Assembly (NCBI GenBank): GCA_035652815.1
Contig: DASRDB010000016.1
Coordinates: 1-61,366 of the forward strand
Length of the DNA stretch: 61,366 nucleotides
Direction: 5' to 3'
From: DASRDB01 sp035652815
GTDB taxonomy: Bacteria; Chloroflexota; Ktedonobacteria; Ktedonobacterales; Ktedonobacteraceae
Part shown: positions 17,562 through 26,210 of the stretch, one piece after another
How the letters are laid out: the number at the start of each line of letters is the position of its first letter
Numbering within the stretch: the first letter of the stretch is position 1
Made by a program: the position numbers and the translations under genes
Notes under the pieces: model-generated
Told to the model about the DNA's origin: nothing
Database searches by the model: none
Seen by the model: the letters and a program-made list of their open reading frames with translations, nothing else

Positions 17562-20500
17562 ATGGAAGTCGAAAAGCAGCTTACCGGTACAGTCGCGATC
17601 AGGTTTCTCAGTGGCCCGCTGGCCGAAAAGGCGATTCCGCTCCAAAAAACTGTCAATTTTATTGGACGTGATAGGCAAAATGATATTGTTGTCCTTGATC
17701 CGCGTATATCTAGACGCCATGCCTGTATTCGTTTTGAGAATAATGCATGGGTGATTGAAAACCTCTCGCAAAGTAGCTTTGTTGCTGTTGAGGGGCAGAA
17801 AATCTCTCGCGGCAAACTCCAGCACAATACGCAGGTTTCTCTTGGAGAAGGAATCAGCTTTATTTTTTTGGCTTCTGAAGCCGAGAAGACACAACTTGTT
17901 GCACCTGCCTCCAATCCATACATGACTATGCCTTCTGCTCCATCTACACTTCCAGTCGTGCCTCAATCGCTGCAAAATATGCCACGCGACCTCTCTCCGT
18001 CTGGCACAGTACTCGCGCCCTTGTCAAAGCAAGGACAGGCTACCTTAACGGTCAGCAGTAATATTCATAGCAACGTGCAGGTGTATGGGCTGAATAAAGA
18101 TGCGCTCAGCGTAGGGCGAGATGCGCAGAACGATGTGGTTATCGATGAAAAGACGGTTTCTGCCCGGCATCTCTTGATTGTGCGCGAAGAGGACGAATTT
18201 TTTCTTGTTCATCCGCACCCTGGCCGTCAGAAGACCATGAACGGCCTCTGGTTCCAGGGTCAACGTATCGCGGGCGATCAACAGTTTCGTCACAGGCTGG
18301 CGGCTGGCGATATTTTTCGTATTGGAGACGAGCATGGAACGCTGATTACCCTCATCTATGATGATGGAACAGGCGTTTCTGCGGATGCTTTGCCGAAGAT
18401 GCAGCCTATTCCTTTAACGGAGCAGCAACTTACCATTGGGCGCACACCAGATAATTTGGTGGTTCTCAATCATCCTCAGGTTTCGGCGCATCATGCGCTA
18501 CTCACGAAAGTCGATGGCGGTTACCGGGTGATCGATAACAATAGCATGAACCATGTCTACGTCAACGGCGAGCAAGTTACCGACCAGCTCTTGCGCACAG
18601 GGGATGAGATACGCATCGGGCCATACCGGCTGACATATAATGGTACAGAACTGGTCCAGTATGACGAGAGCAATCATATTCGTATTGACGCCCTTCACTT
18701 GAAGAAGACAGGTAATAACAACGTAATCCTGCTCAATAATATTTCACTTGTCATTCCACCACGCAGCTTCGTGGCGCTTGTAGGAGGCTCAGGAGCCGGG
18801 AAGTCCACGTTGATGGATGCTTTGAATGGCCTGCGCCCCGCGCATGCGGGTACCGTACTTTACAATGGTGAGGACTACTATCATAACCTGGTCGCGTTTA
18901 AGACTCAGCTTGGCTATGTGCCGCAGGATGACATTGTGCATCGCGAACTCACAGTGGAGCGAGCATTGTATTATGCTGCCCGCCTGCGTCTCCCGGGTGA
19001 TTTTACGAGCGAGCAGATTGCCTGGCGCATCGACGAAGTGCTGGAAGATGTGGAGATGAGCGAACGACGTCATCTACTGGTCAATAAGCTTTCCGGCGGC
19101 CAGCGCAAAAGAGTTTCCATCGCGCTTGAACTGCTGGCAAATCCGAGCGTCTTCTTCCTGGATGAACCCACCTCAGGCCTCGACCCCGGACTTGATCGTA
19201 AGATGATGGCTCTGTTACGTCGGCTCGCGGACCGGGGACGAACCATAATTCTGGTAACGCATGCTACCAATAACATCAATGCGTGCGATTATGTCTGTTT
19301 TCTCTCACAGGGCGGTCATCTCGCATACTTCGGGCCACCGAACGCGGCCAAAGCATATTTTGAGAAGACCGATTTCGCTGAAATCTATAGCGCACTCGAG
19401 CCGACCAGGGAGCAGCCGAATATTCCCGCCGAGGCCGAGCAGCGTTTTCTTGCCTCGCCTGACTATCAGCGCTATGTCGCGAAGCCTCTGGCGGATGGGC
19501 GGGAGCTTCAGGAGGAATTGCATCCAACAGGTAGCTTGCAGCAAACGGCCAGGAAAAAACGGGCGCAGGTGAAGAGGCGAAGCTGGCCCCAGTTCTTGCT
19601 ACTCTCCACGCGCTACCTGGAGCTACTGAAAAATGATGTGGGCAACCTGCTCATCTTGCTGTTGCAAGCGCCTGTCATCGCTATTATGCTGGTATTGATG
19701 GTGCGCTTTGAGGTGGGGGCTGGCGTCTTCGATGCGAATAAACTGGTGCAATGCCAGACGCAGATTCTTACTGCTTCCGGCCCGCTTGCCCTGCCCCAGG
19801 CCCAGCAGACACAAACAATCGATTGCCAGCGCGTCCTCGATTTCCTGCATACGAATTCGGCAGGAATAGCATATGCCTCAAGTCAGGGTGGGGCGCTGCA
19901 GGCGTTGCAGAACTTTATTCTTCCCGGGCCGGGAGCCGATGCGCAAAAGGTGCTGTTTATTATGGCTTTTGCCACGGTCCTGTTTGGCTGCATCAATGGC
20001 GCGCGTGAAATCGTTAAAGAGGCTCCCATTTACCGGCGCGAACGGGCGGTCAACCTCGGCATTCTTCCCTATATGTTCTCCAAGATCGTCGTGCTTGGAC
20101 TGCTCTGCCTGTTCCAGAGTGCTGTGCTGACGTTTGTGGTAGAACTGGGTGAACCTCTACAGCAGGGTATTTTCCTGTCACCCATTCTTGAGACTTATAT
20201 AACCCTCGCGCTCACCTCAATCGCTGGTTTAATGATCGGCCTTGCCATCTCAGCGATTGCGCCGAATAATGATCGTGCCATCAGTTTTGTGCCGATCATT
20301 CTTCTTCCGCAGGTGATTTTTTCGGGCGCAATCATTCCACTCAAGGACTGGTTTACGCAGATTCTCGCTGTAGTTTTTCCAACACGTTGGGCAATGGCCG
20401 CGCTTGGCTCGTCGATTGGATTGCATGCCGATAAAGTTGGTGGCGATAAACTCTTTGGCAATGACTACACCTATCACAGTACGCTATTTTCCATCTACAG

Positions 20501-20615
20501 CAAGAGTGATGCCACGAATCGGCTGCTCCTCAGTTGGGGGATGCTGCTTGCTATCACGCTGGTGTTGATGGTGGTGATCGGCGTGTTTTTGAAGCGAAAA
20601 GATACCCAGGCGTAA
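17562..20615 (+). CDS. FHA-domain ABC-2 type exporter (ATPase and permease fused)
   Basis: The ATG at 17562 has AGGAGC seven to eight bases upstream, so it is preferred over the in-frame TTG at 17478. The 1017-residue protein carries three FHA domains, each with the phosphothreonine-binding core: FIGRDRQNDI near residue 33, VGRDAQNDV near 183 and IGRTPDNLV near 292, each followed by a S-x-x-H. Next comes an ABCG-like nucleotide-binding domain: Walker A GGSGAGKST near 407, signature LSGGQRKRVS near 509 and Walker B FFLDEPTSGLD near 530. An ABC-2 permease with about six helices follows (residues 690-1015). It is a full half-transporter that probably dimerises. The FHA domains imply control by the neighbouring kinases, which is inference. 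Confidence 0.93.
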   Translation: MEVEKQLTGTVAIRFLSGPLAEKAIPLQKTVNFIGRDRQNDIVVLDPRISRRHACIRFENNAWVIENLSQSSFVAVEGQKISRGKLQHNTQVSLGEGISFIFLASEAEKTQLVAPASNPYMTMPSAPSTLPVVPQSLQNMPRDLSPSGTVLAPLSKQGQATLTVSSNIHSNVQVYGLNKDALSVGRDAQNDVVIDEKTVSARHLLIVREEDEFFLVHPHPGRQKTMNGLWFQGQRIAGDQQFRHRLAAGDIFRIGDEHGTLITLIYDDGTGVSADALPKMQPIPLTEQQLTIGRTPDNLVVLNHPQVSAHHALLTKVDGGYRVIDNNSMNHVYVNGEQVTDQLLRTGDEIRIGPYRLTYNGTELVQYDESNHIRIDALHLKKTGNNNVILLNNISLVIPPRSFVALVGGSGAGKSTLMDALNGLRPAHAGTVLYNGEDYYHNLVAFKTQLGYVPQDDIVHRELTVERALYYAARLRLPGDFTSEQIAWRIDEVLEDVEMSERRHLLVNKLSGGQRKRVSIALELLANPSVFFLDEPTSGLDPGLDRKMMALLRRLADRGRTIILVTHATNNINACDYVCFLSQGGHLAYFGPPNAAKAYFEKTDFAEIYSALEPTREQPNIPAEAEQRFLASPDYQRYVAKPLADGRELQEELHPTGSLQQTARKKRAQVKRRSWPQFLLLSTRYLELLKNDVGNLLILLLQAPVIAIMLVLMVRFEVGAGVFDANKLVQCQTQILTASGPLALPQAQQTQTIDCQRVLDFLHTNSAGIAYASSQGGALQALQNFILPGPGADAQKVLFIMAFATVLFGCINGAREIVKEAPIYRRERAVNLGILPYMFSKIVVLGLLCLFQSAVLTFVVELGEPLQQGIFLSPILETYITLALTSIAGLMIGLAISAIAPNNDRAISFVPIILLPQVIFSGAIIPLKDWFTQILAVVFPTRWAMAALGSSIGLHADKVGGDKLFGNDYTYHSTLFSIYSKSDATNRLLLSWGMLLAITLVLMVVIGVFLKRKDTQA

Positions 20616-20703
20616 AGAATCTGTTGCATTAGCAAACAAGCTGTTGTAGTATTGTTGAGGCTATAGGCGATTCGCGCGAAGCACCTGAAACAAGAGGAAA
20701 ATC

Positions 20704-22524
20704 ATGGCACTTGATGAACTGCAAAATGGACGCTATCGCAGTGTGCGCTTGCTCGGGCGTGGTGGAATGGGTGAAGTCTATTTGATGTTGGATACCCGTG
20801 TCAATCGACAGGTGGCGATTAAAGTTACTCGTACTGAGGGTACGCTTTATCCTGATATCGATACCGTTGCTGATGCTTCACGGCTATTTGAACGCGAGGC
20901 GAGAGCGATTGCTGCCCTGGATCACCCCAACATTCTGCCTCTCTACGACTTTGGAGAGGAAAATCGGGATGGGTCCACCATAACCTATATGGTGATGCCC
21001 TATTGTCCAGAGGGAACACTGGCCGAGTGGTTGAAGCAGCGACGTAATCAACTGCTTTCCCCTCAAGATATCGCATATGTAGTGGAACAGGCGGCAGAGG
21101 GTCTTGAGTATGCGCATGAGCATAACGTGATTCACCTGGATGTCAAACCATCGAATTTTCTGTTACGCAGCAACAAGAAAAATCCCCAGCGTCCGACGCT
21201 GCTGCTTGCGGATTTCGGTATTGCGCGCAATTTTACGACGGTCGCGCATTCCAGCCGTACCATACGCGGCACTCCAACTTCTATGGCTCCCGAGCAGTGG
21301 AGCAGCAATCCTGTAACCGCGACCGATCAATACGCGTTGGCCGTGATGGCATACGAACTCTTGACGGGGCGTCCGCCGTTCGTCGGTTCGATGGAGCAGT
21401 TGATGTACAAACATTTTGCTGCGCCACCGCCCGCGCCCAGTTCGTTTAATCCCCGCATTCCAGCGGGGCTTGATGCGGTCCTTTTGCGCGCCCTGTCTAA
21501 AAAACCGGAAGAACGTTATCCCTCGATCACTGCCTTTGCTGAAGCGTTTCAAGCAGCGGTACAGGGAATGCCTGAGAATGCCGCTCAGGGCAGCGATGTG
21601 TATACAACGCTAGCTATCAGCCAGGATGAAGCGAAGTCAGGCATCAGCCAGTTGATTACTTTGCCAGGGGGCAAGCAGGTGCAGGTACCTGTCCCGGCTG
21701 GCACGAAAGATGGCGAAGTGATTCGCGTCCCTGACGCGGGCAATGGAACAGCGCAGGATAAGAATGTCCTGGTCTCTGTATCGGTCAAACCAGGGAACGA
21801 AACGCCGCCTGCTCCAACCACTGATAGAAACACTCCTGTAATCTTGCCCAGTCAGCCAGAAATTGTTCCTCAAGCTTCTGCCCACGAACAACCTACTGTA
21901 GCAACAACGGATACTGGCGGAAAGATCGCCGGAAGCGTGTCTTATCAGGCTCTACGTCCAAAGAGATCTCCTATCCTACTGTTCAGCGGTATTGGTGTTG
22001 CTTCACTGGTCATCATCGCGCTTCTGGTATTTGGTTCCATTTACCTTTTCAGTAACCGACAGGCCAACATCAATCCGGTCAATGCGAATACGCTGAATCA
22101 TGCTCAGACCGCGACAGCCGCTGCTCGTCGTGTCACACCTTCACCGACGATCACCCCTACGCAGGTACCTCGTAGTAACGTATACGTCGCCGCGAGTTAC
22201 GGAGGCTCAATGACCGACCAGAACAACGGTCAAAGGACATCCATCACGGTATACATTGTGCAGACGCGCGGTTTTGCGCCCTTAACCGGCTCAGTCACGT
22301 TCAAATCGCCGCCGCAGGGCGTATACACGCTGCATGGCAGCGTCGATGACCAGGGCAACTTCTGGTTCTCCATCCGGTTGCCAAACAGTTCGACCCCGCT
22401 CCTCTATCAAGGTGTGGTACAACATCAGCCAAATGGTACGTATTTGCATGGCAATTACTGTAGCAGCAGTACGCAGCAATGCCTGGCCATAACCGGATAC
22501 TTTACAGTTGGACCTGGATATTAA
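20704..22524 (+). CDS. transmembrane serine/threonine protein kinase, non-RD, with DnaJ-C-like segment
   Basis: The 606-residue protein has a Hanks-type kinase domain (about residues 11-275): GRGGMGEVY, VAIKV, DFGIAR and APEQW. The catalytic loop reads HLDVKPSNFLL, so Arg of HRD is Leu, making it a non-RD kinase while keeping the catalytic Asp. Residues about 314-364 (ITLPGGKQVQVPVPAGTKDG and on) resemble the C-terminal substrate-binding fold of DnaJ proteins. A membrane helix follows near 427-450 and then a Thr/Pro linker and an exposed beta-rich domain. It starts 88 bases after the FHA exporter on the same strand, a likely functional partner. AAGAGGAAAATC provides the ribosome site. Confidence 0.93.
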   Translation: MALDELQNGRYRSVRLLGRGGMGEVYLMLDTRVNRQVAIKVTRTEGTLYPDIDTVADASRLFEREARAIAALDHPNILPLYDFGEENRDGSTITYMVMPYCPEGTLAEWLKQRRNQLLSPQDIAYVVEQAAEGLEYAHEHNVIHLDVKPSNFLLRSNKKNPQRPTLLLADFGIARNFTTVAHSSRTIRGTPTSMAPEQWSSNPVTATDQYALAVMAYELLTGRPPFVGSMEQLMYKHFAAPPPAPSSFNPRIPAGLDAVLLRALSKKPEERYPSITAFAEAFQAAVQGMPENAAQGSDVYTTLAISQDEAKSGISQLITLPGGKQVQVPVPAGTKDGEVIRVPDAGNGTAQDKNVLVSVSVKPGNETPPAPTTDRNTPVILPSQPEIVPQASAHEQPTVATTDTGGKIAGSVSYQALRPKRSPILLFSGIGVASLVIIALLVFGSIYLFSNRQANINPVNANTLNHAQTATAAARRVTPSPTITPTQVPRSNVYVAASYGGSMTDQNNGQRTSITVYIVQTRGFAPLTGSVTFKSPPQGVYTLHGSVDDQGNFWFSIRLPNSSTPLLYQGVVQHQPNGTYLHGNYCSSSTQQCLAITGYFTVGPGY

Positions 22525-22543
22525 CGGGCGGCTTGTTAGGGTT

Positions 22544-22575
22544 GGAGCATTGTCTGAAAAGGCAATGCTCCTTTG
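22544..22575 (+). terminator. rho-independent terminator
   Basis: A nine-base-pair stem (GGAGCATTG with CAATGCTCC) closes a ten-base loop and is followed by TTTGCTT. It lies 20 bases after the kinase stop. The T run is short, so efficiency is uncertain. Confidence 0.6.
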
Positions 22576-22638
22576 CTTATATTGCGAACGTGATAGAACA
22601 AGATAGACACTACATTCAGAAGAAGGAGTAAATGGTTA

Positions 22639-23136
22639 ATGCAACACCCGACCAAGCAACAACTGCTTGATTCTCTTCAAGCAGACCTTGAGCGTTTCCG
22701 GCATCTGATCACTGTCCTGGATGATGTACAACAGCAGACGGAGATAACACCGCAGGGTTGGACGGTCAAAGATTTTATAGCTCACATGGCGCATTGGAAG
22801 TCCGCTACGTTAAAAGTGATTGTTGCCTATACGCACGACCAACCGCTGCCCCCTGTAACTCCCTCAGGTGATGAGGCCAACGCAGAAGCTCGAGAAGTAG
22901 ATAAGGCGCTTTCCCTTCCAGAAGTGCGCAACTACTGGGAAGACACCCATATGCACTTTACACATGTCATTTCGGACCAGCTTGATGACAAACGGCTTTT
23001 AGCAGAGGTGCGCCCACCCTGGGACGAGGATACGGTAGAACCGCTTTGCTCGCAGATCGCTTCCATCTGCGAGCATGACGACGAACATTTGTCGTTGATC
23101 GAGCAATACTTCGAGATTGGCAAAGAAACCGAATAA
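22639..23136 (+). CDS. DinB-like four-helix protein, ClbS/DfsB family
   Basis: The 165-residue protein is all-helical in appearance and starts QLLDSLQADLERFRHLI, then GWTVKDFIAHMAHWKSATL, where the conserved Trp and His of the ClbS/DfsB and DinB superfamily sit (about residues 34-55). A late His in ICEHDDEHLSLIEQYF completes the usual pattern. ClbS itself is a colibactin-resistance cyclopropane hydrolase; most relatives are uncharacterised. AAGGAG lies 11 bases before the ATG. The gene is monocistronic, closed by the bidirectional terminator at 23145-23185. Confidence 0.8.
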   Translation: MQHPTKQQLLDSLQADLERFRHLITVLDDVQQQTEITPQGWTVKDFIAHMAHWKSATLKVIVAYTHDQPLPPVTPSGDEANAEAREVDKALSLPEVRNYWEDTHMHFTHVISDQLDDKRLLAEVRPPWDEDTVEPLCSQIASICEHDDEHLSLIEQYFEIGKETE

Positions 23137-23144
23137 GCACATCA

Positions 23145-23185
23145 AAAAGCAGGCCCTTATCAGCGATTGGTAAGGGCCTGCTTTT
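23145..23185. terminator. bidirectional terminator between convergent genes
   Basis: A perfect 15-base-pair stem (AAAAGCAGGCCCTTA with TAAGGGCCTGCTTTT) with an 11-base loop, A-rich on the left and T-rich on the right, so it works on both strands. It separates the DinB-like gene from the convergent P450 gene. Confidence 0.92.
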
Positions 23186-23194
23186 AAATCCTCT

Positions 23195-24559
23195 TTATCG
23201 CCTTTTTACTACCACATTGACTGCGCCCACCGGACGTAGCGCCAGATGATGTACCGGATCAGGAACGATGTTCTGGCCGGGAACCAGGGAAAAGCTGACG
23301 CGCTGTGCCATAGTAGCGAGCAACAGGTGCCCTTCCATCATGGCGAAGTGCAGACCGAGGCAGATGCGCGGCCCCGCGCCGAAAGGCAGGTACGCATATT
23401 TGGGCAACTGTTTCTCGCGTTCCGGCGTGAAGTGTTCGGGATCAAACTTCTCCGGCTTTGGAAAGTATTCCTCGCGCCTGTGCAGTGTGTAGGGCGCAAT
23501 AAGAGCAACCCAGTTTTTCGGAACGAGGTAGCCATCGATTTCCACATCATGCAGCGCCCTGCGTGAGAAGGCGTAGGCAGGTGGATACAGACGCATAGTT
23601 TCCTTGAAGACTTGCAGGCAATAGGGCAGGCGCGCAAGGTCTTGATAGTTTGGCGTGCGTCCCTGTAAGACGCTATCGACTTCCTGCTGTACCCTCTGAT
23701 AGTTTTCAGGATGCTGGCAAAGCAGGTACCAGGCCCAGGTAAGCGCGGTAGCAGTCGTTTCGTGACCTGCTCCAAAGAGGGTGAGGCATTCGGCCATCAA
23801 CTGCTTCTCGCTCATTGGGTTGCCGTCCTCATCTTTTGCCTGAAGCAGGATGGAAAGAAAATCGTTGCGCTCAACAGGATTGCTGCGTCGCTCTGCGATG
23901 AACCGCTCAATGTAACTCCGCAGAACCTCGCCTGCTTTATGCGTGCGTCGATTGCGCGGCGTCGGCCAGCTATAGGGCGGGGGAAAGAGCGATGAGAGGG
24001 AGTGCGAAACATATGCCATTACCACGTTCATCGCTGCTCCCAGTTCGTCGGTGGCCGTAAAGACATCGGCGTCGAAGAGCGCTTTCCCGATAATGCTCAT
24101 GGTAACGCTGGTCATTTGCTGGTTGATGTCGATGATAGCGCCATCTTGCCATGTCTGCTGAATTTGCTCGCCGTAGTGCCCCATGATTTCCGCGTAACTT
24201 GCTATATGACGCGGCTGAAACGGTGGAGACATCAACTTGCGCTGGCGGCGATGAAAATCACCTTCACTGCTGAAGACTCCATCTCCAATCGCCGGGCGGA
24301 AGGTATTGTGAATGGCCATGCCTTTGTCAAAGTCATAGGCATGCTCCACCAGAATGCTGTGGACATGCTCTGGTTTATTGAACATGATGCCCGGAAATGG
24401 CCCGAAGCGCAATCCTGTCACATCCCCTTCCCGAGCCAGGCGCATTAAGAATTCCAGGCGGTCTTTGTTAAAATCGGGCAGGTTTCCAATCAGAGGTCTG
24501 CCAGCTATAAAATGCAATTTTTTCTGTTCAGTGATCTTTTCTTTGACCTGTGTCGCCAT
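23195..24559 (-). CDS. cytochrome P450
   Basis: The 454-residue protein has every P450 landmark: the I-helix oxygen-binding motif AGHETT at residues 264-269, the K-helix E-x-x-R at Glu320/Arg323 (KETMRLYP), and the heme loop FGAGPRICLG with thiolate ligand Cys400. There is no membrane anchor, so it is a soluble monooxygenase that needs separate electron donors; none is encoded next to it. Sequence style is close to the CYP102/CYP110-like branch that oxidises fatty acids or terpenoids, but the substrate is unknown. TGAGGTAT precedes the ATG. Palindromic sequence lies upstream at 24601-24622. Confidence 0.95.
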   Translation of the reverse strand: MATQVKEKITEQKKLHFIAGRPLIGNLPDFNKDRLEFLMRLAREGDVTGLRFGPFPGIMFNKPEHVHSILVEHAYDFDKGMAIHNTFRPAIGDGVFSSEGDFHRRQRKLMSPPFQPRHIASYAEIMGHYGEQIQQTWQDGAIIDINQQMTSVTMSIIGKALFDADVFTATDELGAAMNVVMAYVSHSLSSLFPPPYSWPTPRNRRTHKAGEVLRSYIERFIAERRSNPVERNDFLSILLQAKDEDGNPMSEKQLMAECLTLFGAGHETTATALTWAWYLLCQHPENYQRVQQEVDSVLQGRTPNYQDLARLPYCLQVFKETMRLYPPAYAFSRRALHDVEIDGYLVPKNWVALIAPYTLHRREEYFPKPEKFDPEHFTPEREKQLPKYAYLPFGAGPRICLGLHFAMMEGHLLLATMAQRVSFSLVPGQNIVPDPVHHLALRPVGAVNVVVKRR

Positions 24560-24600
24560 GATGTATACCTCAATGAGCTAAAGCAATGCATTAATCTGTT

Positions 24601-24622
24601 ACTACGTAGTTCTATCAACTAC
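24601..24622 (-). promoter_or_regulatory. candidate operator upstream of the P450 gene
   Basis: A 17-base inverted repeat GTAGTT-CTATC-AACTAC (24606-24622) overlaps a second perfect palindrome, ACTACGTAGT (24601-24610), giving three ACTAC half-sites within 22 bases. It lies about 42 bases upstream of the P450 start. This is the size and position of a repressor operator. No regulator gene is adjacent, so the binding protein is unknown. Confidence 0.5.
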
Positions 24623-24765
24623 AAGCATTGTAGCATGCTGCTGTTGAGTAGTGTTCCAGCCAAAAGGAGGATTAGCTGGTGGAGATACTTCCAGCATCGG
24701 CTTATTAAGGAGTTACGCAAGGGCGAGCGTTTTGATTTGGGTAACTTTTCAGGATGAATGGAGAA

Positions 24766-24811
24766 TACGCGGCCCTCGTTTCCCGGTGCATGTGGAAACG
24801 AGGGCCGCGTA
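24766..24811 (-). terminator. 18-base-pair perfect hairpin downstream of nirK
   Basis: Arms at 24766-24783 and 24794-24811 are perfectly complementary (outer ends TACGCGG and CCGCGTA) around a ten-base loop. It lies 30 bases past the nirK-like stop on the minus strand. No T run follows on that strand, so it may be an RNA-stabilising hairpin or weak terminator rather than a classical terminator. Confidence 0.55.
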
Positions 24812-24840
24812 CAATTTACAGACCCGCGAGAAACTGCTTG

Positions 24841-26058
24841 CTACGGGACAATTTTGAAAACCCCGACTGCGCCTTTGCCAACGCTGGAGAACGAGTGCGT
24901 CACGAATGGGTACAATCCGGGGTCGGGAATGGTCAATTCAACGACCACGCCGCCGCCAGGGGGAACCGTCACCGTCTGATTGCCCACCATGTGGTTCGCG
25001 GGGTTTCCATCTACATAGGTATCGCTGAAGATAGCTCCGATAACGTGGAATGCCGAGAACAGGGTAGGGCCAGCATTCACAACGAAGATGCGTATGCGCT
25101 GACCTGCCTTTGCCACGATGGGAGAGGTCTTGTACTGGTTGACATAACCATTGAAGACCACGTAGTCAGGGTTGCCTGCATTTAGTTTGGTTGCATCAAC
25201 GGAGTATGTTCCATCGGCATTTTGTGCGGTATAGAATTCGCTCTGTAGCAGCACAAATTCTTGAGCTGGTACCCAGCCCTGCGCCGGGTCTACAATGATC
25301 GCGCCATACATGCCGTTTGCCATATGGTAGATGGCGACGGGCGCGCCGCAGTGATACATGAACACGCCGGGGTAGTTGGCTTTCCAATCAAAGCTGAAGC
25401 TTTTACCGACCGGAACTTCCTGGTAGTTGACGTTCCATGGAGTTTGCGCTGCATGGAAGTCAATCGAGTGCGGCATCATGCCATCGTTGACCAGGGTGAA
25501 GTGAACCGTCTGCCCCTGCCGCACGCGGATAACGGGGCCTGGGACAGTGCCATTGAACGTCCAGGCATGATAGGCCACTCCTGGAGCAATCGAAATCAGC
25601 AATTCTTTCACGGTCAGCGTTACGTTGACTGTATTTCCTTGCGGTGTTGCAGGGGCTTTCGGATCATAGGTCTGGTGCGCGGGAACCGACGCCTGAGATG
25701 TGCTTGAACTTGTGCTGGAACCGCTATTGCTGGAACTACTGCTGTTGGTTGTACTACTGGTAGTGGCAGTCGGCGTTGATGCGCTTGTCGAATGCGCGCC
25801 GAGTTGCTGCGTAAAAAAGACACCGAGAACCAGCATGACCGCCAAGATGAAGGTAGCGATGGCCATAATAACCCAGTTAGGGAAAGCAGGCCGGTTCTCT
25901 GTTCGCACGATAGGCCGGGCTATTCTTGGATAGCTCGGAGATTGATAATTGATAGCTGTCCTCGCCTGTTTTTCAGCTTTACCAGGAAGTTCGCTGGGAG
26001 TTGTCCTGATGGCTTCTTCGGACTCGCTACGTGTTTCCGGGTCTATAACGGTACTCAT
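24841..26058 (-). CDS. nirK: membrane-tethered copper nitrite reductase (NirK/AniA-like)
   Basis: The ATG at 26058 follows GAGGAGAGG, so it is preferred over the TTG at 26076. The 405-residue protein has a cytoplasmic N-terminus, one membrane helix (about 62-84) and a Ser/Thr-rich linker of about 40 residues. A two-cupredoxin domain follows. Type 1 copper ligands are His197, Cys237, His245 and Met250; type 2 ligands are His202, His236 and His388. The active-site Asp200 and His338 of nitrite reductases are also present (HSIDFH, FHVIG), with AniA-like spacing. It would reduce nitrite to NO outside the membrane. No other denitrification gene is visible. A multicopper oxidase role is less likely. 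Confidence 0.85.
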   Translation of the reverse strand: MSTVIDPETRSESEEAIRTTPSELPGKAEKQARTAINYQSPSYPRIARPIVRTENRPAFPNWVIMAIATFILAVMLVLGVFFTQQLGAHSTSASTPTATTSSTTNSSSSSNSGSSTSSSTSQASVPAHQTYDPKAPATPQGNTVNVTLTVKELLISIAPGVAYHAWTFNGTVPGPVIRVRQGQTVHFTLVNDGMMPHSIDFHAAQTPWNVNYQEVPVGKSFSFDWKANYPGVFMYHCGAPVAIYHMANGMYGAIIVDPAQGWVPAQEFVLLQSEFYTAQNADGTYSVDATKLNAGNPDYVVFNGYVNQYKTSPIVAKAGQRIRIFVVNAGPTLFSAFHVIGAIFSDTYVDGNPANHMVGNQTVTVPPGGGVVVELTIPDPGLYPFVTHSFSSVGKGAVGVFKIVP

Positions 26059-26137
26059 AATCCCTCTCCTCTTCAAGGTGAACAGGTAGTGAAACTTTTC
26101 TCTGAGGTCAATAATAGCCCGGTATATTATGATCTGG

Positions 26138-26153
26138 TGCGACTTTTGTCACA
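26138..26153 (-). promoter_or_regulatory. CRP-like binding site upstream of nirK
   Basis: Read on the minus strand, TGTGACAAAAGTCGCA matches the classical TGTGA-N6-TCACA palindrome with one mismatch. It is centred about 88 bases upstream of the nirK start and lies between nirK and the neighbouring CRP/FNR-type gene. It fits activation of nirK by that regulator; this is inference from position and sequence. Confidence 0.55.
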
Positions 26154-26210
26154 TCGAAGCGTGTTGCAGCATATTGAGATGCATTTGTGATGAAAGGGGG
26201 GGATGAGAAG

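Noticed and set aside
24841..26058. Idea that the nitrite reductase lacks its active-site His
   Set aside because: Aligning by eye with the AniA-type F-H-V-I-G segment shows the His (338) is present; the first alignment used the wrong His of the Achromobacter-type H-L-I-G-G-H.
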